Of a DNA stretch of 64,000 nucleotides, positions 35,197 to 44,258 are shown piece after piece. The position numbers and the translations under genes are program-made. Position 1 is the stretch's first letter, and every line of letters starts with the position of its first letter. A model generated the notes under the pieces. It was not told the DNA's origin and did not search any database. It saw only the letters and a list, made by a program, of their open reading frames with translations. The stretch comes from Altererythrobacter lutimaris (GTDB taxonomy: Bacteria; Pseudomonadota; Alphaproteobacteria; Sphingomonadales; Sphingomonadaceae): contig NZ_JABWTA010000001.1 in assembly GCF_013371495.1 (NCBI RefSeq), forward strand, positions 1,956,683 through 2,020,682, in the 5' to 3' direction.

Positions 35197-35628
35197 ATGA
35201 CTCAACGTTTCCCTGTAATCGCCGCTGCAGCGTTTGCTTGCGCAGCACTTTCTGCTCCGGCGGCAATGGCCGCGGAAAAGCAATCTGGCGAAGACGAGCT
35301 TGCGGAACTCCTTGAAGGACGCGAAGCCGGCGAACCGACATCATGCATCAGCGATTTCCGTACGGGCCGCAATCTGCGGGTCATTGACGGGACAGCGCTG
35401 GTATATGGTCGCGGCAAGACGATTTACGTCAATCGCACGCGCAATCCCAAGCGGCTCGACGATGATGATGTGTTGGTTTCACGCCGCTACGGCTCTCAGA
35501 TTTGCCGCCAGGACATTATCACGCGCGTTGATCGCGGAAGCGGCTTTTACAATGGTAATGTCTTCTTAGCGGAGTTTGTGCCTTACACCCGCGTCGATAA
35601 GGAAGAAGAGCAAGCGGCAGAAAGCTGA
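35197..35628 (+). CDS. Exported DUF6491 protein
   Basis: A 143-residue protein with a signal peptide ending near AMA-AEKQ. Mature part: TSCISDFRTGRNLRVIDGTALVYGRG, then RRYGSQICRQD; the two cysteines could form a disulfide. These features match DUF6491. AGGAGAC precedes the ATG. Function unknown. Confidence 0.83.
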   Translation: MTQRFPVIAAAAFACAALSAPAAMAAEKQSGEDELAELLEGREAGEPTSCISDFRTGRNLRVIDGTALVYGRGKTIYVNRTRNPKRLDDDDVLVSRRYGSQICRQDIITRVDRGSGFYNGNVFLAEFVPYTRVDKEEEQAAES

Positions 35629-35646
35629 TCGCTTGCAAGCTTTCGT

Positions 35647-36180
35647 TTAAACGCGAGGGCTGCATTCCTGCGCATACATACGATAGCGCGAAAGGACCTC
35701 CGGCGTCAGCGGATCGATCAGATTCGCTGGCAGCGGTTCAGTAGTCCGTCCGTGACGCGTGAGTATGCGTGCTTCTGAACACCTCCGATGTCTGCCATTT
35801 GTGGACGAAGAAAAGCGCCATGCATCTGTTTGTTCCGGCTGATCGTCACTCTCTTCCGCCAGTGCCACCAGTGACTGGATCACGCCTTCGTCCGAAAGAT
35901 CGCCGGTGCGAATCAATTCTTGCAGACGCTCGGCCTGCAACGGAGCCTCTTCGATCTCGTCGATAGAAAGCGGAGTGACCGCCATGCTTGGGCTGTTGGT
36001 CGAGGCAGGAGAGCGACGCGGACTGAACGCCAATGGCGAGCTCTCATTGCGATTCTCGACATGCGCCGAGGCCGTGTAAGCTGGAGAGGTCGTACGGACA
36101 GAGCGACCGGCCGCCCAGCAACTGAAACACAGCGCGGTAATCGCGATATACTCGCCTCCATGGGCCAGAATTTCGAACAT
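35647..36180 (-). CDS. Hypothetical membrane-anchored protein
   Basis: A 177-residue protein with one N-terminal hydrophobic segment (about 8-25) and a long low-complexity Ser/Pro region (45-70). An acidic segment follows (75-115) containing LQELIRTGDLSDEGVIQSLVALAEE. GGGGTGAG precedes the ATG, which supports the start. No family recognised. It converges on the DUF6491 gene. About 180 bp upstream are gene-free and end in an AT-rich tract. Confidence 0.6.
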   Translation of the reverse strand: MFEILAHGGEYIAITALCFSCWAAGRSVRTTSPAYTASAHVENRNESSPLAFSPRRSPASTNSPSMAVTPLSIDEIEEAPLQAERLQELIRTGDLSDEGVIQSLVALAEESDDQPEQTDAWRFSSSTNGRHRRCSEARILTRHGRTTEPLPANLIDPLTPEVLSRYRMYAQECSPRV

Positions 36181-36361
36181 AGCTCACCCCATCCTGCGCA
36201 CGATCCCTATGCGCCTGCGAGTTGTAAAACCTAGAGGTGTCAGTTCTAGAGACGGGCTCTTCCGCGCCGTCCCCAAGCATATAGATTACATCGAGAATCG
36301 CGGTAATTCGGTTCACTACCTAGCCGGGAACCAACTTACGTTAACGATTTTCTTAACCTTT

Positions 36362-37336
36362 TCAGGCGCTCGCGAGTGCATTCATCCGTTTAAGAATAGC
36401 ATCGGCTTCGCTCATGATCCGATCTATCAGCTCTTTGCAAGTCGGGATGTCATTGATGAGCCCCGCGACCATGCCGCAGCTCCACGCGCCGGCGTCCATG
36501 TCGCCTTCCATCATTATCCGCGGATAAACGCCTGCAACCTGCTCGATGATATCTTCGAACTTGAGGTCCGCGCCCTTCTCCTTCTCGATCTTGAGAAGCT
36601 CTTCGACCGCGTCATTGGTCATAACCCGCTCGGTGTTGCGCAACGGACGCATGACAAGACGGGTATCAAGTTCTGATGCCGCGACAATCGCCTGCTTCAC
36701 GTTCTCGTGCACCGGCGCTTCCTTGGTTGCGATGAAGCGTGTGCCCATATTCATGCCTTCTGCGCCCATGGCGAGGCTCGCGACAAGGCTGCGGCCATCG
36801 GCCATGCCGCCAGATGAAACGAACGGAATTTCCAGCTCGTCCGCGGCGCGCGGCAAAAGGATCATGTTGGGAATATCGTCTTCGCCCGGATGCCCGCCGC
36901 ATTCAAAGCCATCAACCGAGACCGCATCACAGCCGATGGACTGCGCTTTCAAGGCATGACGAACGCTGGTGCATTTGTGGATCACCTTGACCCCGGCATC
37001 CTTGAAATAGGGAAGCACCTGCACCGGATTGTTGCCCGCTGTCTCCACGACTTTAACCCCGCCTTCGATGATCGTGCGCACTAGGCCGGGATAGTCCGGC
37101 GCGTTCACCGTCGGCAGGAATGTGAGATTCACGCCAAAGGGCTTGTCCGTCATGTCGCGGCACTTCGCAATTTCATTCGCGAGCTTTTCAGGCGTGCCTT
37201 GAGTGAGACCTGTTATGATGCCTAGGCCCCCAGCATTGGACACCGCTGCCGCCATTTCTGCAAAGCCAACATAATGCATCCCGCCTTGGATAATCGGATG
37301 CTCGATGCCGAACATTTCAGTGATTGCGGTCTTCAT
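36362..37336 (-). CDS. Nitronate monooxygenase (2-nitropropane dioxygenase family)
   Basis: A 324-residue FMN-dependent TIM-barrel enzyme that oxidises alkyl nitronates. Visible are HPIIQGGMHYVG at the N-terminus and AAAVSNAGGLGIITGLT (phosphate-binding). GFECGGHPGEDD carries the substrate-side histidine. The start at 37336 is set by GGGAGAG immediately upstream; a longer frame exists but lacks this. It is divergent from an SDR gene that has the same type of ribosome site. Confidence 0.92.
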   Translation of the reverse strand: MKTAITEMFGIEHPIIQGGMHYVGFAEMAAAVSNAGGLGIITGLTQGTPEKLANEIAKCRDMTDKPFGVNLTFLPTVNAPDYPGLVRTIIEGGVKVVETAGNNPVQVLPYFKDAGVKVIHKCTSVRHALKAQSIGCDAVSVDGFECGGHPGEDDIPNMILLPRAADELEIPFVSSGGMADGRSLVASLAMGAEGMNMGTRFIATKEAPVHENVKQAIVAASELDTRLVMRPLRNTERVMTNDAVEELLKIEKEKGADLKFEDIIEQVAGVYPRIMMEGDMDAGAWSCGMVAGLINDIPTCKELIDRIMSEADAILKRMNALASA

Positions 37337-37458
37337 GGTTGGCTCTCCCTTGATGCGAACTCTAGGCCCGAGGCGAATTGTCCCTTCGCTCTCGACCGAT
37401 TGCAATTTCGCACCTATCCATACTGCTTGCCGCTCTGCTGGCAAGACGGGAGAGAAAT

Positions 37459-38421
37459 ATGGTTTCGCCGCAAGCACCGATTGAATCGCCGTTCGGCTAT
37501 CGCTCGACAGCGCGCGAGGTGGTCGGCGGGATCGACCTTTCCGGCAAGCAGATTGTCGTAACGGGAGGGTACTCCGGCATCGGGACTGAAACAGTCCGCG
37601 CGCTTGCAGAAGCAGGTGCGCACGTGATTGTCGGGGCACGGCGACCGGATGCGGCTCGCGAAGTGCTGAGCGAGATGTCTGGCGAAATCACCATCCTTGA
37701 GCTTGATCTTTCAGATCCTGCTTCGATTGACGCGTTTGCCAACCAGGTCGCTCAGACAATAGAGCAGCTCGATATCCTGATCAACAATGCCGCGATCATG
37801 GCCAGCCCGCTCATGCGAGACGCGCGCGGATACGAGATGCAATTTGCGACCAATCACTTGGGCCATTTCCAGCTCACCGCGAGGCTCTGGCCATTGCTGA
37901 AAGCGGCTGACGGCGCGCGCGTTGTCACTCTGTCTTCGACCGGCCACCGCTTGAACGGACTGGATCTGGAGGATCCCAATTGGGAGCGCCGCGAATATGA
38001 GAAATGGCCTGCCTACGGCCAAGCCAAAAGCTGCAACGCGTTGTTCGCGCTGGAGCTCGACAAGCGCGGCGAGCCGCATGGCGTGCGCAGCTTCTCCGTG
38101 CATCCCGGCGGAATAGATACCCCGCTTCAGCGGCATCTGACTTTCGAAGAGAAAGTCGCGATGGGCTGGATGGATGAAGAAGGGAATGTGCACGAAGCCT
38201 TCAAGACGACCGAGCAGGGCGCGTCGACCACCATCTGGTGCGCAGTCTCGCCACTGCTTGACGGGATGGGCGGGGTTTATTGTGAGGACTGCAATATTGC
38301 GGCGCCGGGCGATCCGAAGGTGCCCATGGTGGGGGTTTACCCCCATGTTCAGGATGAGCAAGTGGCTGCCGCGCTTTGGACAAAGAGCGAAGAGCTCATC
38401 GGTCTGGAGTTCAGGCCATGA
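37459..38421 (+). CDS. Short-chain dehydrogenase/reductase
   Basis: A 320-residue SDR. The cofactor motif VVTGGYSGIGTETVRAL (TGxxxGIG) is near residues 34-50, NNAAIM follows, and the catalytic YGQAK supplies Tyr and Lys. The sequence pattern is close to the retinol-dehydrogenase/WW-domain oxidoreductase-like branch. GGGAGAG precedes the ATG at 37459. Its stop overlaps the next membrane gene (ATGA). Substrate unknown. Confidence 0.92.
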   Translation: MVSPQAPIESPFGYRSTAREVVGGIDLSGKQIVVTGGYSGIGTETVRALAEAGAHVIVGARRPDAAREVLSEMSGEITILELDLSDPASIDAFANQVAQTIEQLDILINNAAIMASPLMRDARGYEMQFATNHLGHFQLTARLWPLLKAADGARVVTLSSTGHRLNGLDLEDPNWERREYEKWPAYGQAKSCNALFALELDKRGEPHGVRSFSVHPGGIDTPLQRHLTFEEKVAMGWMDEEGNVHEAFKTTEQGASTTIWCAVSPLLDGMGGVYCEDCNIAAPGDPKVPMVGVYPHVQDEQVAAALWTKSEELIGLEFRP

Positions 38422-38879
38422 CGCAAGCCGTCAAACGTCCACAAGCAACCGAGCTGTACTTCGCCAGCCTGATCGCAACCGCCATGGTCTATGCCGCTGG
38501 AATACTCATCTTTTCGGCACTGAGCTTCTTTGGCCAGCAGACCGGCGGCTGGGGAGCGGTGTTAAGTTCAATCATCTTCGCGATTTTCTTCGGCACCATT
38601 GCAGCGACGGCTATCGCTTTTCTGATAACCGGCCCGCTCGGCACAGGCATCGGTCTTGCCATTGTGCGCCTTACTCCGGCGGGCAGGTGGCAAGGGCCGG
38701 TCACAGGAGCCTTAGTCGCAATCGCGCTTGAAGCCTTCACGGTTCTGGTCGTGGCACAAGAGCGGATGGAATGGGAAGGCGGCAATGCCGTGATGCTTGC
38801 GATACCCATCATCCTCGCGATGATCGCAGGTGCGATTGTCCAACAGCGCGTGCTGCGCTGGCCGGAGCAACTCAGGTAG
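38418..38879 (+). CDS. Hypothetical four-helix membrane protein
   Basis: A 153-residue protein with four hydrophobic segments. It starts at the ATG overlapping the SDR stop, so it is translationally coupled to the SDR. No family recognised. It converges on the endonuclease III gene. Confidence 0.72.
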   Translation: MTQAVKRPQATELYFASLIATAMVYAAGILIFSALSFFGQQTGGWGAVLSSIIFAIFFGTIAATAIAFLITGPLGTGIGLAIVRLTPAGRWQGPVTGALVAIALEAFTVLVVAQERMEWEGGNAVMLAIPIILAMIAGAIVQQRVLRWPEQLR

Positions 38880-38895
38880 GCCCCGCACAGGGCGA

Positions 38896-39540
38896 TTAGC
38901 CTATCGGCCCGGTCTCGCACAAATCGCTGACCACGCAAGCTTCGCATTGCGGCGCGCGCGATTTGCACACGCGCTTGCCGAACTGGATCAGCCAGAAGTG
39001 CCCGCCTGCTAGCGCCCATTGCGGGCTGCGCTCTTCCAGCTGTTCGGCCGTCTTGTCGGCAGTCTTGGCATCCGTCAGACCGATGCGATTACACACGCGG
39101 TGAACATGGGTGTCGACCGCAATCACGTCCTCGCCGAATGTGAAACTCATCACAATATCCGCGCATTTGCGCCCGATGCCCGGCAGGCTGAGGAGACCGT
39201 CCCGCGTACTCGGCACAACGCCGCCATGCTCTGCCAAAAGCGCTTCGTTGAACTTGCGGATATTGCGTGTCTTGTTGTTGTAGAGCCCGCACGGCTTGAT
39301 CGCGGTTGCAATGGCTTCATCATCAAGCGCGAGCATCTCTTCAGGTGTAGATGCCAGAGCGAAAAGCGCCCGCGATGCCTTCGCCGTATTGCTGTCGAGA
39401 GATTGAGCGGAAAGCATGCAGGAAATGCAGCTGCGGTACGCGTCAGGCTGACCCTTGGGACCCTTGGCGTTTTTCGTGCGGCCGGGCATTGCGTCGGCCA
39501 AGCGGCGATAGACTTCTTCGACTTCTGTTTCGCTGAGCAT
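38896..39540 (-). CDS. nth: Endonuclease III
   Basis: DNA glycosylase/AP lyase that removes oxidised pyrimidines. The helix-hairpin-helix LPGIGRKCADIV includes the catalytic lysine, and VDTHVHRV the catalytic aspartate. The C-terminal [4Fe-4S] cluster pattern C-x6-C-x2-C-x5-C is present in CKSRAPQCEACVVSDLC. Length about 214 residues, as expected. The ATG at 39540 is preferred over a TTG six bases upstream. A second family member lies directly upstream on the same strand. Confidence 0.96.
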   Translation of the reverse strand: MLSETEVEEVYRRLADAMPGRTKNAKGPKGQPDAYRSCISCMLSAQSLDSNTAKASRALFALASTPEEMLALDDEAIATAIKPCGLYNNKTRNIRKFNEALLAEHGGVVPSTRDGLLSLPGIGRKCADIVMSFTFGEDVIAVDTHVHRVCNRIGLTDAKTADKTAEQLEERSPQWALAGGHFWLIQFGKRVCKSRAPQCEACVVSDLCETGPIG

Positions 39541-39547
39541 GCTCAAT

Positions 39548-40261
39548 TCAGCGAGTGGCGGAGCGGGAAGTTCCAGTCTTGCAATCCGCTTTCGCCGGGC
39601 AATCAGCGCATTCAGCTTTGCGCGGGCGGCAATAGGTCTGCCCCAGCTTCTTCAAGAGCAAGTGATGCTCGTCTATATCTTCGGCTGACCATTCCTCCGG
39701 CAGGATCGGCATCAGCGCATCATAGGTCTTTGCCGTGTCAGCCTTTTCCGGCACGATCCCCATGCGCTGCATGATCCGGCGATGATGCCCATCGATGACC
39801 ATGGCTTTGCGATTGAGCGTGCTCGCATTCATCACGCCAGCCGAGTTCTTACGCGCAACGCCCGGAAGCTGCTCCAGCCATGCCATTGCTTTCGGCGTCT
39901 CCATCTCTACCAAATGCGAGAGATCGACACGTCCCCGCTCATGCTGGATAGCCTTCAAACAATCGCTGAGGCGCTGCGCTGCAACGCTGGGGAAGGTCTG
40001 GCGCTGCAAGCGCGCTTCCAACTGATCGACGGGAACATCCGCCACCGCATCCCAATTACCAAACTCTGCGACCAAGCCATCGGTCGAAGCATTGGACGCA
40101 GCCGTCTTGGTCTGCGCGCCGATCACACCATGCACCAGCACCCATTCCGGGCTACGTCGTTTGTCTGACGGCCGAATGATCCGGCCAAACGCCGCAATCA
40201 TCGCGCTTTGCAAGCAGCGCAGAATGTCTGTGCGATTATCGGGACCCAGATCGAGCTGCAT
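39548..40261 (-). CDS. HhH-GPD / endonuclease III-like DNA glycosylase
   Basis: A protein of about 237 residues related to, but distinct from, Nth. LPGVARKNSAGVMN holds the helix-hairpin-helix lysine, VIDGHHRRI the aspartate position, and CRPRKAECADCPAKADC a complete C-x6-C-x2-C-x5-C iron-sulfur motif. It ends eight bases before the nth ATG, so the two are probably co-transcribed. The start is uncertain (ATG at 40261, or further upstream, overlapping the YdjM-like gene). A decayed remnant of this gene lies at 41822-41908. Confidence 0.88.
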   Translation of the reverse strand: MQLDLGPDNRTDILRCLQSAMIAAFGRIIRPSDKRRSPEWVLVHGVIGAQTKTAASNASTDGLVAEFGNWDAVADVPVDQLEARLQRQTFPSVAAQRLSDCLKAIQHERGRVDLSHLVEMETPKAMAWLEQLPGVARKNSAGVMNASTLNRKAMVIDGHHRRIMQRMGIVPEKADTAKTYDALMPILPEEWSAEDIDEHHLLLKKLGQTYCRPRKAECADCPAKADCKTGTSRSATR

Positions 40262-40766
40262 AGCGCGCAATCCATCCACCACTTGCTAACGCAGCGCAAG
40301 GCAGCCAGATCCATTTGAACTCCGACACAAGTGTTTCCCAGCCGCGCGCAGAAAAGAAACCGAGACCAATCGGCGAGACCCTGATCGGTGTGACAGGAGC
40401 AAACACCCTGGCATTTTCCCAAGGCCACCACAGGGCTGCGCCAAGTCCGCCATTGGTGAGCGTATCAAGCAGGCCGTGGCTCGCCATTGCAAAGCTCAGG
40501 AACAGAAATGCCGCGAGCGATCTCGCTTCTTTCCAGACAGCGGCGATAACCCCTGCCACCATGACTGCGAAGGCGAGCGAATGTGTCGCCCCGCGATGCC
40601 CCCATGGGTCTGCATAGTCGACACCAAGCGCAAATCCGATGACATCGGCATCAGGTGCCATGGCGAGGATAACGCCAGCAACGGTGAGCTTGGGCGAAAT
40701 CACATCTCTGCCTGCGGCTGCGGCAAGAGCCAGCGGAACCAGTGCGTGAGACATAATGGTAGGCAT
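40236..40766 (-). CDS. YdjM-like membrane-bound metal-dependent hydrolase
   Basis: A 176-residue inner-membrane protein. MSHALVPLALAAA, APDADVIGF and HRGATHSLAF carry the histidines and aspartates of the LexA-regulated YdjM (DUF457) family, which is related to membrane-bound phosphatases. Several hydrophobic segments follow. It lies six bases after the serine hydrolase stop on the same strand and overlaps the start of the HhH-GPD gene. Confidence 0.87.
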   Translation of the reverse strand: MPTIMSHALVPLALAAAAGRDVISPKLTVAGVILAMAPDADVIGFALGVDYADPWGHRGATHSLAFAVMVAGVIAAVWKEARSLAAFLFLSFAMASHGLLDTLTNGGLGAALWWPWENARVFAPVTPIRVSPIGLGFFSARGWETLVSEFKWIWLPCAALASGGWIARYAARSGSR

Positions 40767-40772
40767 GGTCTG

Positions 40773-41732
40773 TCAGTCGCGCTTTGCAAGCCATTGCGCT
40801 CTGGCGCTCTGGATCCCTTCATTGGTGCCATCCGCGCTCATCGCAGCAAAGCCACTATCACTTTCAGGTTCGTAAACCACCAGCGACTTATATGCACCGT
40901 TGCTGCCGCTTTGCCAGCTTAGAAGCTTTCCCTCTTCCGAGACGCGAAACCGTCCGCCCAGAGTGTAGCCTTCTTCAGGTGTCGCGATACTGGTTAAATC
41001 ACTGAGCGCATTCTGGCTCAGCCCGCCTTTGTGCGGAAACCGGGCCAGCGCGAGCAAATCGGTTGGCGTAGTCGCAAGACCGCCTGCACAGGTGAGGAAT
41101 GACGGAATGGGAATGCCGCGTTCTGCAGGCGGCGCTGCGCCTTCGCCGATCTCACCGACGAAAATCCGGCTCTGGCCCATTCCGGCAGGCTCCAGAACAA
41201 TTTCGCGCAAGATTTCCGCGATCGGGCGGCCTGTCGCTTGCTCAAGGACCGCTTGAACAACCGCCCAGTTGATGAGGTCATAAGACCAGACCTCGCCCGG
41301 CGTATTCGCCAATTCGCCGGTGGCATATTTGACCAGGGCTTCGGACGCGCTGTTCGTGCGCAAGACTTCGCCCGCATCCGCTCGGAATGCGGGCATCAGG
41401 CCATCGGCAATCCCGCTACGGCTCTGGAGTACCTGCCGGAATGTCACGTCTGCGACGGGCGTGCTCTTCGCTTCCTCGAGGAGTGCGCTCAAAGGCGCAT
41501 CAATATCCAGCGCCCCCCTATCGCTGAGCCGCAGAGCCGCGATGGTGCATGCGAACTTGCCGATTGAGCCGGCTTCATAGAGAGCGCCTGTCTCGCCGTC
41601 GCCTTCGACCTCAGTTGCGATCCGTCCATCCGAGCCGAGCTCCGCATAGCTATATGATTGCGCCATGGCTGGTTGCGCGATGACCAGGGCGGCAATGCTA
41701 GCCAGACCAGCAAATGAGACGTGAGTTTTCAT
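40773..41732 (-). CDS. Serine hydrolase, beta-lactamase family (atypical YxN)
   Basis: A 319-residue exported protein with a signal peptide (about 1-24, ending AMA-QSY). The nucleophile motif SIGK is at 56-59. At the YxN position the sequence is Y151-D-L153, so the asparagine is replaced by leucine. The final HxG-type motif is not evident, although WQSGSNGAYKS may take that place. This makes classical beta-lactamase activity unlikely; a related esterase or an inactive homologue is possible. Upstream is an inverted repeat and a gene remnant. Confidence 0.82.
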   Translation of the reverse strand: MKTHVSFAGLASIAALVIAQPAMAQSYSYAELGSDGRIATEVEGDGETGALYEAGSIGKFACTIAALRLSDRGALDIDAPLSALLEEAKSTPVADVTFRQVLQSRSGIADGLMPAFRADAGEVLRTNSASEALVKYATGELANTPGEVWSYDLINWAVVQAVLEQATGRPIAEILREIVLEPAGMGQSRIFVGEIGEGAAPPAERGIPIPSFLTCAGGLATTPTDLLALARFPHKGGLSQNALSDLTSIATPEEGYTLGGRFRVSEEGKLLSWQSGSNGAYKSLVVYEPESDSGFAAMSADGTNEGIQSARAQWLAKRD

Positions 41733-41745
41733 GCGTATTCCTCTG

Positions 41746-41767
41746 GTAATCCAAGTGTTTGATTACC
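41746..41767. promoter_or_regulatory. Inverted repeat upstream of the atypical serine hydrolase
   Basis: GGTAATC-N8-GATTACC is a perfect 7-bp inverted repeat starting 14 bp before the ATG. It could be an operator, but no cognate regulator is adjacent. Confidence 0.35.
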
Positions 41768-41821
41768 TGGATTTACTGTATTGCCGATGTACTACACATG
41801 CTTTCCGACGAACGTAGATCT

Positions 41822-41908
41822 GTGGCCGTCGATCGCCATGGCTTTGCGCTTGAGCGTGCTTGCATTCATGACGGCAGAAGAGTTCTTGCGTGCAAAGCCG
41901 GCAAGCTG
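41822..41908 (-). pseudogene. Remnant of an HhH-GPD endonuclease III-like gene
   Basis: Read on the minus strand, this stretch encodes QLAGFARKNSSAVMNASTLK and then RKAMAIDGH, matching 23 of 29 residues of the intact gene's helix-hairpin-helix region (39548-40261). At the DNA level 71 of 87 bases agree. The similarity stops abruptly on both sides: it begins ten bases after the sulfotransferase stop and ends before an unrelated tail and a TAG at 41792. It is a fragment, not a working gene, left by duplication or by displacement of an ancestral copy. Confidence 0.8.
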
Positions 41909-41917
41909 CGTCATTTT

Positions 41918-42727
41918 TCAATGCTGGTGTTCGATCCAGTCACAGCACAGGTTATAAAACGCAAAATCGCGCGCATACCACCTTTCCAGATTGTTCTGCG
42001 CCTTTGCGCTTAACTCAGGCGTTGCTGTATAGTCAGTGCTATGCGCAAGCTTTTGGTCTTGAGCGATCGAAAGATCAGCTAAGCGAAGCGCAATGCCCGC
42101 TCGCTCAAGCAATTTATCGAAATCTGCGTTGAAATGTTCCTGCCGAATGATCCAGATCGGCGGATGCAATTCCAACGCAAAACCATATTGCGAAAACCAG
42201 TCTGACTGTTGCATCGCCGTGTGCGTGATCGACTGCGCGGCTGCCCATGCCAATCGGCCTCGCGTGGTTTCTTCAAACAGGCTTTCTGCAAGGTCGCTGG
42301 CGTGTTCGAAATGGGCAAAGGCTTCTGCCTCGTGCGCGCTCCATTCGTTGTAGAGGCGCGGTGCACCTTTGCGCTTGCGTGAGTAGAACCCGGATTTGAA
42401 ACGTGCGCTCGGGCTGCGAACTGAGAAAAAGTAGCGTGCACCGTCGGGCAGCACTGAAAACTTGTCACCATGCCTAACCCGAACAAATTCAGCATGGCCC
42501 TTGGCTTGAACTTGCTCGCACAATTGCCGAACCTGTGTGCCAGCGTTTTTGCCAATATGCAGAAAGAAAATCGCTTCGCCTTTGGTGCGATCGAATGCAG
42601 CTCTGAAATGATCGCAATTGGCGCGCCGAATTCCCAAGTGAGAAAGAACAGAACCAATTTTCTCCTGAAGCCCGGTTATCTTCTCACTCCCATTCGATCG
42701 TGCCGGGCGGCTTCGACGTATAGTCAT
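41918..42727 (-). CDS. Sulfotransferase-family protein
   Basis: A protein of about 269 residues. [19 protein letters not shown] is the PAPS 5'-phosphosulfate-binding loop, and [23 protein letters not shown] resembles the 3'-phosphate-binding region of bacterial sulfotransferases. It is probably cytoplasmic or membrane-associated and modifies a surface carbohydrate or lipid. The start is uncertain: in-frame ATGs lie inside guaA (42727, 42757), while GGAG at 42662-42665 sits in front of non-standard codons. It borders a gene remnant, consistent with local rearrangement. Confidence 0.75.
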   Translation of the reverse strand: MTIRRSRPARSNGSEKITGLQEKIGSVLSHLGIRRANCDHFRAAFDRTKGEAIFFLHIGKNAGTQVRQLCEQVQAKGHAEFVRVRHGDKFSVLPDGARYFFSVRSPSARFKSGFYSRKRKGAPRLYNEWSAHEAEAFAHFEHASDLAESLFEETTRGRLAWAAAQSITHTAMQQSDWFSQYGFALELHPPIWIIRQEHFNADFDKLLERAGIALRLADLSIAQDQKLAHSTDYTATPELSAKAQNNLERWYARDFAFYNLCCDWIEHQH

Positions 42728-44258
42728 AGACCACGCGGTTGATGCCCTGCACTTCATTGACGATGCGTGTGGCCACTCCTGTCAGAAAGCCCGCATCGAA
42801 CGGATAGACATCAGCGGTCATCCCGTCAGTCGAAGTCACCGCGCGAAGTCCGCAGACGCTGTCATAGGTCCGGCCATCGCCCATGACGCCCACGGTCTTG
42901 ACCGGGAGCAGCACAGCAAAGGCCTGCCAGATCGCGTCATAGAGCCCGGCCTTTCGGATTTCGTCGAGATAGATCGCATCAGCCTTGCGCAAGATGTCGC
43001 AGCGCTCTTTTGTGACTTCGCCCGGAATGCGGATTGCGAGACCCGGCCCCGGAAATGGATGGCGGCCTACAAACATGTCAGGCAATCCGAGCTCGCGGCC
43101 AAGGTCGCGCACTTCATCTTTGAAGAGTTCGCGCAATGGCTCGACGAGCTGCATGTTCATGCGCTCTGGCAAGCCGCCGACATTGTGATGGCTCTTGATC
43201 GTCACCGATGGACCGCCGGTGAAGCTGACGCTTTCAATAACATCGGGATAGAGCGTCCCTTGAGCGAGGAAATCTGCCCCGCCGATCTTCTGCGCTTCAG
43301 CTTCAAACACATCGATGAAGGTCTTGCCGATAAACTTGCGCTTCTTTTCCGGGTCGGTCTGGCCTGCAAGGCCGGACAGGAACATGTCCTCGGCATCCAC
43401 CACCACAAGCGGAATATTGTAATGGTCGCGGAACATCGTCTCGACCTGTTCACGTTCATTGAGCCGCAGCAAGCCATGATCGACGAACACGCAAGTCAGC
43501 TGATCGCCAATCGCTTCATGGATCAGGATTGCCGCGACTGAACTGTCAACCCCGCCGGACAGGCCGCAAATGACTTTACCGTCACCCACCTGCTCGCGAA
43601 TCTCACGGACTTTTGTCTCGCGGTAAGCGGCCATCGTCCAGTCGCCTTTGAGGCCGCAGACATGGCGGACGAAATTCGCCAGCAGCTTGCCGCCATCGGG
43701 CGTGTGCACCACTTCAGGGTGAAACTGTGTGCCGTAAAACTTGCGCTTCTCGTCAGCGATGACTGCGAAAGGCGCGCCATCGCTGGTTGCGACAATCTCA
43801 AAGCCCGGCGCAAATTGCGTGACCTTGTCGCCATGGCTCATCCAGACTTGGTGCCGCTCGCCTTCCTTCCAGAGCCCGTCAAACAGCGCGCATTCTTTCG
43901 TGACAGTCAGATAAGCGCGGCCAAACTCGCCGCCTTCGCCTGTCTCATGGCCCGGCCGAACTTCCCCGCCAAGCTGGTGAGACATGACTTGCTGGCCATA
44001 GCAGATGCCGAGAATGGGAACGCCTGCCTCGAATAGGATATCCGGCGCGCGCGGCGACCCTGCTTCAGGGACGCTGGCGGGCGAGCCGGAAAGGATGATG
44101 CCTTTAGGCTTCATGCGGTGGAAGGCTTCCTCCGCGAGGCTGAAAGGTGCGATCTCGGAATAGACGCCAGCTTCGCGCACTCGCCGCGCAATCAACTGGG
44201 TAACCTGGCTACCAAAATCAACAATAAGGATGGAATCGGGGAGATGAGCGTCGTCCAT
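42684..44258 (-). CDS. guaA: GMP synthase (glutamine-hydrolysing)
   Basis: Converts XMP to GMP. The class I amidotransferase domain shows GICYGQQVM, with the cysteine nucleophile, and [11 protein letters not shown], with the histidine. The ATP-pyrophosphatase domain has [10 protein letters not shown] (PP-loop). The dimerisation domain ends in [14 protein letters not shown], the conserved C-terminus. Its length of 524 residues is normal. Upstream, 44259-44834 is gene-free. Confidence 0.97.
   Translation of the reverse strand: MDDAHLPDSILIVDFGSQVTQLIARRVREAGVYSEIAPFSLAEEAFHRMKPKGIILSGSPASVPEAGSPRAPDILFEAGVPILGICYGQQVMSHQLGGEVRPGHETGEGGEFGRAYLTVTKECALFDGLWKEGERHQVWMSHGDKVTQFAPGFEIVATSDGAPFAVIADEKRKFYGTQFHPEVVHTPDGGKLLANFVRHVCGLKGDWTMAAYRETKVREIREQVGDGKVICGLSGGVDSSVAAILIHEAIGDQLTCVFVDHGLLRLNEREQVETMFRDHYNIPLVVVDAEDMFLSGLAGQTDPEKKRKFIGKTFIDVFEAEAQKIGGADFLAQGTLYPDVIESVSFTGGPSVTIKSHHNVGGLPERMNMQLVEPLRELFKDEVRDLGRELGLPDMFVGRHPFPGPGLAIRIPGEVTKERCDILRKADAIYLDEIRKAGLYDAIWQAFAVLLPVKTVGVMGDGRTYDSVCGLRAVTSTDGMTADVYPFDAGFLTGVATRIVNEVQGINRVVYDYTSKPPGTIEWE

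Noticed and set aside
36341..36360. TTAACGATTTTCTTAA, similar to a CtrA site
   Set aside because: The spacer between the two TTAA halves is 8 bases rather than the 7 of the CtrA consensus, and the position is at the end of a gene rather than at a clear promoter.
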